Positions 25,641 to 37,600 of a DNA stretch of 64,000 bases are shown piece after piece. Each line of letters starts with the position of its first letter. Position 1 is the first letter of the stretch. The notes below the pieces were generated by a model, which was not told the origin of the DNA, searched no databases, and saw only the letters and a list, made by a program, of their open reading frames with translations. This stretch comes from Orthonyx spaldingii (lineage: Eukaryota; Chordata; Aves; Passeriformes; Orthonychidae), in contig VZTJ01003238.1 of the NCBI GenBank assembly GCA_013397795.1, positions 526,229 to 590,228 of the forward strand, in the 5' to 3' direction. The position numbers and the translations under genes are program-made.

Positions 25641-28600
25641 GGGCAAACAGCAGGCCCTCCTCCGCCTGTTCCAAATGTGGAATTTGTCAAAATTATCTGA
25701 AGTCAGGGTGGTTTTTTAATGTATGTATTTTGCCTACTTTCAAGCCTAAGCAGTAAGAAAGGAGACAATCGGTGGAAGAGACAGCAGCTAGTATTCCTTA
25801 GCCAAGGACATCCTGGAACCAACAAGCTTTAAGGATGTAGTGTAAATCAAGATATTGTGTCAGTAGAACAGACAGCAGTTTGCATCCCTTAGTGAAGGAC
25901 ATCCTGGAACTAGCAGGCTTTAAGGCTGTAGTAAATCAAAATCTTGATGTATGTCTAAGTATATACATTGCCAATTTGGCAAAAGACTCAAGGTCTATGT
26001 ATCCTGTAGCTGTACTGTCATCATTATAATACTAAAAATCACACCTACAAGTTAAAAAGACCCCTGCCCAGGTGAAGACCCCTTCTCTAAGCGTACATAG
26101 AAGTTAGCTGTGATTACATAACTTGTATGAAAACTATTAACCAAACATAGTAGAGGGGCTATGCTTGGTAAGTTACTAATTCTGAATTTATATATATTTC
26201 ATATATTGATATATGAAATATATTTCCTTAATCTATATATATTGATATATTCTGAGTGCATTTATTCTATGTATAAATAATAGCCTGGAAAGTCTGGTGG
26301 GATGTGCTTGATTTATGAATTACCATTGAGCACCCAGGCACGTGTAATTCTGAAAGGCATAATCAGTGTCTCTCTCAAGTGTGTAATTATTGACTTGCTG
26401 CACACCAGGTAACAAACCCAATTTTGCAGAGAACACACCCACCCTGGCTGGAAGGACCAGCAAAGCCCAGCATTGTGCCTGGCAGCAGGGTCAGCCCCAG
26501 AGCACCAGACATACAGGAGCCCTGCCTGAGTTGGAATAGGAGACAGTGAAAGCCCTACTGTGCCCTGCCCTGCCCTGCTCTGCCAACCAGGGCCCAGTAC
26601 TTGATATGCTTCTTGTCCCATCCCTGTTCATCCAAGTGTTCAGGCTGAATGAGGCTCTGATCAACTTAGTCTAGTGGAAGGTATCCCTATTCATGGCAAG
26701 GGGTTGGAACTAGATGGTCTTTAAGGTCCCTTCCAACCCAAACCATACTAAGATTTGATGATTCTGTGGAGCTTGTCAGGCCTTTGTTCGAGCAGAGACA
26801 GCTCCCTTCTGGGTACAAGACTGAGCAGCTTGGTTTAGCAGGGCATGGATTCACAGAAAGACAGCACAGCCTTCCCATTGCTGTTAGAAGTCCCACCCCT
26901 GCTGTCTCTGGGACAAAACTGGTGCAGGACTGATCGGAGAGGAAAACCCAGGGGTTCACACTGATTTGCACTCTCTGTAGACTTACACAGCCTCCACTGC
27001 TAAGCAGTGTTTACCCTAAGTCAGGGACATTTTCAGTGTCTCATGCTTTGCCAGTGAGAAAGTACACAAAAAGCTGGGAGGGAGCATAGCCAGGTCAGCA
27101 TTCTGGAATGGGTTTGGCATCAGTCAGTGGGTTGTGAGCAACTCTATTGTACATCACAAGTTTTTCTTGGGATTTTTTATTTGCTATTATTTTTATATTT
27201 ATTTTATTTACTTTATTCTGTTTATCAGTCTGGTATAATTTAGTTATTATTAATAGTTTTACTTTTGATTCTCCTCCTTGTTCCACTGGGGTGGGAAGGG
27301 AGAGGGTGTGAGCAAGGGGTTGCATGGTGCTTAATTGCCATCTGGGCTTAAACCAGGACAACTGAATATGTTTAATTTCTAGGACTCCTCTGCATCTTGC
27401 TTGCATAAATGGACATGCAGATGTTGTTCAGTTTCTGGTAGACAAGAAGTGCAAGCTAAACCCTTGTGACAAATTCAAGAAATCACCACTAATGAAGGTA
27501 TGAGAAGGGGCGTATGTTTGCTGATCTTGGAAGACGCTCATACTTTCCAGTGTTGGGAAGATGCAGGAGTTCTGACAGTGAGAAATATAGATGTTGGAAG
27601 TTATGCCTCCTTTGTGTCTTGTTTCCAGGCAGTAGAGCACCAGCACAGGGACTGTGCAGCTATTCTGCTGGAATACGGTGCCAGCCATGACCACAGAGAT
27701 GTAAGTGGTAACACCGCCCTTCACTTTGCTGTCATGGTTTCTAGCAAATCTCTAGTGGAGCTGTTACTTGAGCACGGTGCAGATATTGATGCTAAGAATG
27801 AAGTAAGCTTGGACTTTGGGTAAAGCTCCTCTTCCCAAGTCAACTTGCTTGACTTCTCTCTGTTATTCTGAGAGAGATGATTTCTCCTTTCAGTTGGGAT
27901 ACACTCCGCTTACCCTTGCAATCACTGAAAACTGTGAAGAAATGGTCAAGTTCCTTATCCAAAAAGGAGCTGATGTGAATGCTCAGGATAATGGTTTGAG
28001 GTAAGAAGTTTGCCAAGAGTGCATGTGGGACTCCTTAGCACTGTTCGAGTTGGATTGATGGAAGGCATAAGAATGAGCTTTGAAAAAGGACCAGGAAGTC
28101 ACCCAGAAGGATCTCCTGTGTGAAAGCAGACCTGTGCTCAGCTGCTTGCTTTCTTCAGGGGGTGATTTCTACACTGAGGACTGCAAGAAAGCATTGTTCA
28201 TGGTGCCACACACCCATATGGGCCTGCACATGCAGGCACACACGCCCTGAGTCTGCTCTGGGCAGACTTCCTGAGGTTCCACCAACCTGAATTCTCCGAC
28301 ACTTGTAGGTGTTTGGCTGTGCTTTCACTCTGCCTGTAGGAGAGGGGAAATGAATTGTTTAAGGAGCAAAGAGGGATTAAAGTATTGGCTATGCACTGTT
28401 TGTAAAAGCTGATGTATTTACTCTTACCTCTTGGATGCCCTAGGACCCCTCTTGCAGTTGCTGCTGTTTCTGGGAATAAGAAAGCAATACAACTTCTTCT
28501 TCACCACGGTGCTGTTTTTTCTGAGTCAGACACGGGAAGCTACACTGGTCAAACTTTGACCAAAATGGTTCAAAACTATGTGTAAGTGTTTTAAATCCTT

Positions 28601-31600
28601 GTTAGAGCAGCTGCATTCTCCAAATGTCTGTGCTGATGTACATACTTTTTGGTAACAGCGGTAGGGTTTAATGAGGTGCTGAGAGCTTTGTAGAAGCTGA
28701 GCTCAGTGATGTCTACTGATGTACCTCTTTCCATGTCAAGAGGAGATTTAGAATTTGAGGAAAACTTTCTCCCTTCCCCCCCAGTTCTCCCTGAGAATTC
28801 ACCTGTGCTTCCAAGTTCCATTCCACTCATTTGCAGCAACTACTTGCATTTTGTTTCAGAGGGGATCTAACTGATATCCCCTGTGTGCTTAACTAGGCTG
28901 AGGAAAAAAGCCCTCTTTCACAGTGATGGTAGCCAAGGGATGGGTGAATGAACTGCATTATGCCTATAAGCATGCCTTATCTAGCTATAAACAATTGCCC
29001 ATGAACTCTTGTCACTGGATCTCGACTTCATTTCTTCTTCCTCTGCCCCTTCTGGCAGCCTGTATTGATGGGAAGCAGGAGAGAATGGAGCCTGTGTAAA
29101 CTGTAGTGTAAAAACCCATTTAAGAATAAAGCATGTTTGAAGATTGCTCTAACAATACGTGGTGCTCATTCCTTCCCTTCAGACTTCTGGCACAGTAGAA
29201 ATGTCATGGTAATGCACCATTCTGCACAGCAGCCTTGGTCTGGAGAACATGTTTAATTTCTTTTCTTGTTTGATTGGGGGTTTTTTTGTGTTTTTCTGCT
29301 TATTAAACAAAGCCCCAACTGACACAGGGTTAAAAGAAAACACAGGTCTTGGAATGCAAGCACAATATTTGTTGGCCCCTTGATAACCCACTTGGGAGCT
29401 CTCTAAACTCTCAGGTCCTCAGGCTAACCATGGGAATTTCTGAAGCCCTTCAAAGTGAGGACCATGATTGAGGGAATATTAAATCATCTTGACATGGAGA
29501 GTAGCTACACCACTAGAATAACATCCAGCTGAGGTAGAAGCTTTGGTGACATCAGTCTGCCAGGGGGTTTGTTAAACTCATTGGCCCTTGAAATTGAGAG
29601 GGGATTTATCAGATGTGACTGTAGCCAGACTGCAGCAGGTGTGAGTTACTCCACACGTAAGACTAGGCACCTGTACTGTGAGCATGCCTGTAATGAGGAT
29701 TTCAGTCTCCATTACTCTAGGACTGCAGTAGGTTCTGTGTGTGTGTGACCCTTTAGCAGTTGTCTGTGATTATGGGTAGAATGGAACATGCATGGCTTTT
29801 GCTCTTCCTGCAGAGAGTGCATGGAAGTCTGGGGGGATTTTACCTAATGCATCTTCTTCCTTTCTATATTTAGTATTGCTAATGAGCGAATTGACAGCTC
29901 CTGCTATGAGACAACTCCTGTCACTCCCTTGGAAACATCTGCATTGGCAGAGTCAGGTAAGATACTTTGCTATCAAAGAGGTGATGAGGAAAATCACTGT
30001 GGCCTGTAGCAGAATGATACGCAGTCAATGGGATGCTGGTCTAGAGGGACGGGTCAAAGGACTGGAAAATAAACACTCAAGGCACCAATGTGCTTCTTAT
30101 CTTATTTCTTAGGTGATGTGCCAAAAGAAGAAGCAGCAGAAAAGGAAGAAAATGGTCCTGCTGCAGACCAAAATAAAGTGTGTGTGCGCTCTATTACAGT
30201 GCAGCCATACGGAGGTAATTTCAGAGGGACTGAATGGTTACTCCCTGGAGTGAAGAAGGTGAGGAACAGCAGAGTGAAATAAGCACCCACAGAAATGACA
30301 CACTTCTTATCTTTTGCTAGGAGACTACACAGCAGAAGGAGTAGAGGAGAAAGAAGACAATGGTTCCCTCTGCAATCCTGAGGTACCTTCTCTGAGGGAG
30401 GCAGTAGGGTCCCTCTGACTCCCTGGCTTCTGGGTTTGTTTTCCCTTGCTGCTGCTTCTGCCATGCACTCATAACTTGGACCCTGACATGCTGCTGCTTC
30501 AGATAATCTGTTCAGGTGGTACTGGGGCAAAGTGAGGTCCAGCTAATGTCTGGGACCTCCTTGCAACTGTGCTCCAAGCAGGATTTCCAGTATAGCACAA
30601 AGCAGCAAAGCTCACTGTTGGTAACAGTCCTCTGAAAACTGAAAGGCTGGCATCATGAGGATTACTGTTTTTCCATCACACTCTTCTCTATATGCATGCA
30701 ATATCAGCTGGTTGACGTATGACCTAGAGTCTAGAGATTTATTTCTTCTGCCTAGGTTCTCTCAAGCTTGGATAGGTGGCCATGGTTCTGTTTTGAAAAC
30801 ATTACTCAAGAGTGATGCTGAATGCACAGGCTGTGCTTGCCCTTTCTGTCCTTTCCATCACCTGATCCCTCTCCATAGGCCTTTTGGCTGAAGCAGAAGC
30901 TTTGAGCAGGGAAGGAAATGGAGAAGGAGCCTGTGCCAGTTCTTACATGTGTGTCTTTTAAATTACACAGACTGATTCTGAAGGTCAAGGGAAAGTGTCA
31001 CCCAGTGTGCAGCCCCCTGCTGGAAACAGCAACAGGTTGGATGTGCGCTCTGCTGCAGAGGAGCACAGCAAAGGTAATTTCAGAGGGCCTAAACGGTTAC
31101 CTTTATAAGTCTCTCTGGAGTGAAGCAGGTGGGGAAAAGCAGAGTGAAATAAGCACTCACAGAAATGACACGCTTCTTATCTTCGTTAGGTGTCTTGCCA
31201 GCAGTAGCAGGAGAAGCAGAAAAGGAAGACGATGATTCCTCCTGGGGTTCTGAGGTACCTTCTCTGAGGGAGGCAGTGAGGTCCCTCTGGCTCACCTGCT
31301 TCTGGGTTCATTCTGCTTTGATGCTGCTTCTTCCACATGCTCCTTCGTTGGACCCCAACCAGCTGCTTTAGATAGTCTGTTCAGTTATGACTCGGAGAAA
31401 GTGAAGTCCAACTAATGTCATGAGTTTCCCTGGGGGGTATCTCCAAGCTGAATTTCTAGGACAAAGAAGTGAAGCTTCCTTCTGTTTATGGTCCTGTGAA
31501 GTCCTAGAAGGCTGGTATTGTGAGAACTGATTTTTTCCTCCTCACAAATCTCTTTTGTGAATGGCCAATGTCAAATGGTTGTGTATGACCCAGGGTTTAG

Positions 31601-34600
31601 GGATTTATTTCTTCTGCCTAGGTTCTGTCAACCTTAGGGAGGTTTGCTTTGTCTCATTTTGAAAACCCTGCTCAGCAACAATGTTGAACGCACTGGTTGT
31701 GTTTGCCCTTTTTGTTCTTTCCATCACCTTATCCCATTTTTGTTAGGCCTCTTGGCTGAAACAGAAGCTTGTGCATGGAAATGTGTCCACAATGAGCCTG
31801 TGCCCTCCCTCACGTGTGTCTTTTAAATTACACAGTGTCTCAGTGATCTTATAGAGGAAGTGATTACCGGCATACAGCGTTCCGCTGCAAAGTGCAACAG
31901 AGTGGGTGTGGACTCTGTTGCAGGGCATTGCAGCAAAGGTAATTTCAGAGGAACTAAATGGTTACCTTTGTAAGCTCCTCTGGAGGGAAGCAGGTGAACA
32001 GCAGAGTGAAATAACCACTCACAGAAATGACACACTTCTTATCTTTGGTTAGGAGACTACAAAGCAGAAGGAGTAGAGGAAAAGGAAGACAATGGTTCCC
32101 TCTGCAATCCTAAGGTACCTTCTCTGAGGGAGGCAGTGGGGTTCCTCTGACTCCCTGGTTTCTGGGTTTGTTTTCCTTTGCTGTATGTGTGCTTCTGCCA
32201 TACAGATGTATCTTGGACCTTGACATGCTGCTGCCTCTGACAAGTTGTTCAGATGGGACTGGGGGCCACCTAATGTCCTGGGCCTCCTTGCAGTTGATCC
32301 CACAGCTAGATTTTTAGGATAGCACAAAGCAGGAAAGCGCCCAGTTGGTTACTGTCCTGTGAAACCAGTGAAAGGTTGGCATTGTGAGGATTGCTAATTT
32401 TGTAAGAGATCACACAGATCTCTTCTGTACATGCAGTTAATTTCAAACAGTTCCCCTATGACCCTTAGTTTAGGGATTTATTTCTTCTGTCTAGGTTCTT
32501 TCTAACTTGAGCAGGTGTCTTTGACCTCTTCTTGAAAACCCTGCTCAACAGTGATGCCAAACATGCTGCCTGTGTTTGCCCTTTTTGTCCTTTCCACCAC
32601 CTGATCCCTTTTCTTAGGCATTTTGGCTGAAGCAGAAGCTTTGAGCAGGGAAGCGGGTGGAGGGAGCCTGTGTCAGTTCTTACATGTGTGTCTTTTAAAT
32701 TACACAGACTGATTCTGAAGGTCAAGGGAAAGTGTCACCCAGTGTGTGGCCTCCTGCTGCAAACTGCAACAGGTTGGATGCACGCTCTGTTGTAGTGGAG
32801 TGCAGCAAAGGTAATTTCAGAGGGACCAAATGGTCAGTTTTATATGCCTCTCTTGAATGAGGCAGATTGGGAAAAGCAGAGTGAAATAAGCACTCGCAAA
32901 AATGACACGTTTATCCTTTGTTAGGAGACTACAAAGCAGCAGGATTAGAGAAAAAGGAAGACAAACGCTCCCTCTTCAATCCTAAGGTACCTTCTCTGGG
33001 GGAGGCAGTGGAATCCCTCTGGCCCACTGACTTCTGGGCTCATTTTCCATTGCTGCTGCTTCTGCCACACACTCATAACTTGGACCTTAACCAGCCACTG
33101 CTTCAGATAATCTGTTCAGTTAGGACTGGGACAAAATGATGCCCGGCTAATGTTCTGGGCCTCCTTGTGGCTGACCTCCAAGCGGGATCTCTAATATAGC
33201 ACAGAGCCGTAAAACTCCCTGTTGGTTACAGTCCTCTGAAACCAGTGAAAGACTGTCATTGTAAGGATTGCTGTTTTTCCATCACTCAGATTACTCCTTG
33301 TCTCGTCCCACTGTAAAAGGCGAGTCGGGGATGATTCTTTTTGAAAGATTTCTCAGACAAAAATAAAGCACAAGTGCAGCAATATTATATCTGTTTATTG
33401 ATAAAGAAAGACGAGTGTTCCTACTGAAGGGGAATAGAAAAGGGAGCAAAGAGGGGAAAGGAGAGATGGAGAGAGAAGCAGAAGAGAGGGACAGATCATT
33501 ACCGCTGTACCCTGGGCACCCCGTTAGCATCAACTCAGCAGATGGGGTGTGTGTGCTGCGAGCTGTGATGACTGCATGGCTCCCGTGGCAGGCTGGGTGC
33601 GATTTCCAAACAGCAGCCGGCTGCGTGCCCTTTCCACTGGCGAAGAACGGGCTGCTGTGGTTACGGGAACACTCGTGTGGCAGCTATGGGTTCTCAGGGT
33701 CGGGGCACGGTGGCTGCGGGCCGCGGTGGCTGCTCTGTTGGGGAAACAGCGGAGCGCTGGGTTGCCGTGGTGTTGAGCCTCGGGGAAGCGGTGAAGCAGG
33801 GCAAGACAAGTGTGGACAGGGAAGCAGAACCACAGGGAGGAAAAGATGAGAGGCAGGGGGAGTGAGCGAGCTGCCCCCCCCAGGCAAGCCCCTACTCCCT
33901 TCAGGAAACCCAAAGACAATGCTCCCCATTGTGGTGCAGTTCACTGCTTTTGTGCGCTAAGGCTCCTTCCATGGCCCAATTTCCTGGGCATTTTTTCCGG
34001 GGCATCCAGGGATCTGCCCCACCAGGAAGTGGGGGAGTCACTTGCAGCCCAGTCATGGAAGCTTTCACTCCCCTAATCGGCTGCCAGGTGAAGGCTCCCC
34101 GGGGACAGGGCTGTCAGCAAGTATACAACTCCTATAGTCACTTTTCACCTCATGTATAACATATCCTGAGGCATAAATAAAAATCAAACTGGTCCCTCTC
34201 ATTCCTTTAGATGCAGTCAATGTGAAACAGTTCCTGTATGACCTACACTTTAGATAATAATTCCTTCAGCCTAGGTTCTCTCTAGCTCAGACAGGTGTGT
34301 TTGATCCTGTTTTGAAAACCCTGCTCAACAGGATGCCGAATGTGCTGGCTGTGTTTGCACATTTTGTTCTTTTGTCCCCTGAACCCTCTCCATAGGCCTG
34401 TGGGTGGGGAAGCAGCCTGTGCCAGTTCTCACACGTGTGTCTTTTAAATTACACAGACTGATTCTAAAAGTCGAGGGAAAGTGTTGGCCAGTGTGTGGCT
34501 TTCTGCTGCAAACTGCAACAGATTGGATGCGCGCTCTGTTGTAGTGGAGCACGGCAAAGGTAATTTCAGAGGGCCTAAATGGTTACCTTTGCAAGCCTCT

Positions 34601-37600
34601 CTGGAGTGAAGCAGGTGGGGAAAAGCAGAGTGAAATAAGCACTCACAGAAATGACACACTTCTTATCTTTGTTAGGTGTCTTGCCAGCAGGATCAGAAGA
34701 AGCAGAAAAGAAAGACGGTGATTCCTCCTGGGGTTCTGAGGTACATTCTCTGAGGGAAACAGTAAGGTCTCTCTGACTCACCTGCTTCTGGGCTCTTTTT
34801 CCTTTGATGCTGCTTCTGCCACACAGTCCTTACTTGTACCTTGACATTCTACTGCTTCAGATTATCTGTTCAGTTAGGATTGGGACAAAGTGAGGTCCAG
34901 CTAATGTCGGGGGCTTCCTTGTGGCTGATCCCCATGCTAGATTTCTAGGACAAAGAAGTGAAGCTTGCTTCTGGTTAAAGTCCTGTGAAGTCCTAGAAGG
35001 CTGATATTGTGAGAACTGATTTTTATATCCTCACAAATCTCTTTTGTGAATGGCCAATGTCAAATGGTTGTGTATGACCCACAATTTAGGGATTTATTTC
35101 TTCTGCCTAGTTCCCACTTGGGCAAGTGGACTTTGTCTCATTTTGAAAACCCTGCTTAACAACAAGGCTGAATGCACTGGCTGTGTTTGCCCCTTTTTGT
35201 TCTTTCCATCGCCTTATTCCTTTCTTGTTAGGCCTGTTGGCTGAAGCAGAAGCTTTGAGCATGGAAGGGGGTGCAGAAGCCACCTGTGTCAGTTCTCATA
35301 TGTGTCTTTTAAATTACGCAGCCTTTTTCTGAAATTGTAGAAGAAGTATTTGCTGATGTGTGGCGGCATCCTGCAGACCGCAAAGGAATGGGCGCGCACT
35401 CTGCTGCAGCAGAGCACAGCAAAGGTAATTTCAAAGGGACTATGTGGTTACCTTTGTAAGCCTCAATGAAGTTAACCAGGTTCGGAAAAGCAGAGTGAAA
35501 CAAGTACTCAGATCTACGACGAGCCTTTTATCTGTTCTTAGGGGTCTTGCAACCACCAGGAGGAGCAGGAGGAGATGATGATTCTCCCTGGGACTCTGAG
35601 GTACCTTTTCTGAGGGAGACAGTGAGGTCCCTCTGACTCACTGGCTTCTGGGCTCATTTTCCTTTGATGCTGCTTCTGCCACACACTCATAACTTAGACC
35701 TTGACATTCTGCTGCTGCAGACACGCTGTTCAGATGGGACTGGGACAAAGTGAGGTCAAGCTAATGTCTTGGGCCTTCTTGCAGCTGACATTCAAGCTAG
35801 ACTTGCACTAAGCATAGCGTAGTAAAGCTCCCTGTTGGTTACAGTCCTGTGTAAACTGTGCAAGGTTGGCATTGTGAGGATTTGTTTTTCAATCAAACAT
35901 CTCTCCTCTGTATGTGCAGTTAATGCCAACTGGGTTCCCATATGACATAGAGTCGCCAGAATTATTTCTTTTGCTTACACTCTCTATGGCATGGGCAGGA
36001 GTACTTGGTCCCATTTTGAAAACTCTGCTCAATAGAGATGCTGAGCATGCTGGCTGTACTTGCCATTTTTGTCCTTTCCATCACCTGATCCCCCTCCTTA
36101 GGCTTTTCACTGAAGCAGAAGTTTTGAGCAGGGAAGTGGGTGGAGGGAGCCTGTGCCAGTTCCCACATATGTCTTTTAAATTACACAGACTGATTCTGAA
36201 GGTCAAGGGAACGGGTCGGCCAGTGTGCAGCCCCCTGCTGGAAACAGCAACAGGTTGGATGCGTGCTCTGCTGCAGTGGAATGTGGGAAAGGTAATTTCA
36301 GAGGGCCTAAATGGTTACTTTTGTAAGCCTCTCTGGAGTGAATCAGATGCAGAAAGGCAGAGTAAAATAAGCACTCATAGCTATTATGTGCTTATTTTTT
36401 CTTAGGGGTCTTGAAACCAGCAGGGGAAGCAGCAAAAAAGGAAAATGAAGTCTTCCAACCAGCAGGGGGAGAAGGAAAACAGGAAGACAGTGATTTTTCC
36501 TGGGATTCTGAGGTACCTTCTCCGAGGAAGACAGCGGAGTCCGTCTAACTGTCTTCTGGGCTCATTCTACTTTGATGGTGCTTCTGCCACATACTTGTAG
36601 CTTGGACCTTGATATTCTGCTGCTTCAGGCAAGCTGTTCAGATGGGACTAGTACAAAGTGAGGTCCAGCTAATATCTGGGGCTTCCTTGCAGCTGATGTC
36701 CAAGTGGGATTTCTAGGACAAAGAAGTAAAACTTCTTTCTGGTTACAGTCTTCTGAAGTCCTAGCAGGCTGGCATTGTGAGAATTGATTTTTCACATTCC
36801 TTTGTGAAATCATGTTTCACATCAATCCTGTGAGGATTGATCCTCCTAGATCTCTTCTGTGGATCCACTCAATGTCAAATGGTTGCATATGACCCACAGT
36901 TTCGAGACCTGTTTCTTCTGCCTAGGTTCTCTCAAGCTTGTAGGTCTCTCAAGCTTTGTCCTATTTTGGAAGCCCTGCTCAAGCCAGATGCCAAATGTGC
37001 TGGTGTGTTTGCCCTTTTTTGTTCTTTCCATCACCTGATCCCTCTCGTTAAGCCTGTTGACTGAAGCAGAAGCTTTGAGCATGGAAGGGGGTGTGGAAGC
37101 TACCTGTGCCGGTTCTCACATGTCCTTTAAATTATGCAGACTGATTCTGAAGGTCGAAGGAAAGTGTCGGCCAGTGTGCAGCTTCCTACTGCAGACCAAA
37201 ATAGAGTGGGTGTGCGCTTTGCTGCAGTGGAGCACAGCAAAGGTAATTTCAGAGGGACTATATGGTTACCTTTGTAAGCCTCTCTGGAGTGAATCAGTTT
37301 TGGAAAAGCAAAGTGAAAGAAGCACTCACAGCAGCAACACTCTTATCTTATTTTTTATTTCTATTGTCAGCTGCAAGAGCAGAACAGAAGGAACATTTTA
37401 TCTCCTCTTCCGAGAATAAGGTACTTAGCTCTCTTCCTGAGCTTTTACATTATGCTTGGCAGAAGTCAAGTTTCTTCATGCTTTCTACTTGAAGGCAGTG
37501 TGATGCTGCACTCCTGCTGAGTATTTGTTTCCCAGCCATTTCTCTTTTTTCTTGCTTGCTTAGTTTCCTAAACTACAGGGAGAAGATCTTCAGCTAAGGG

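Noticed and set aside
25109..25646. Minus-strand frames of 168-173 codons over the CpG island
   Set aside because: GC-rich DNA lacks stop codons by composition, and the Arg/Gly/Pro-rich product is antisense to a supported first exon.
29700..29760. Short GTGTGTGTG run
   Set aside because: Too short to call a microsatellite.
33415..33944. Frames of 75-144 codons on both strands
   Set aside because: They fall inside the LTR inserted in the exon array, with GC-rich U3-like sequence.
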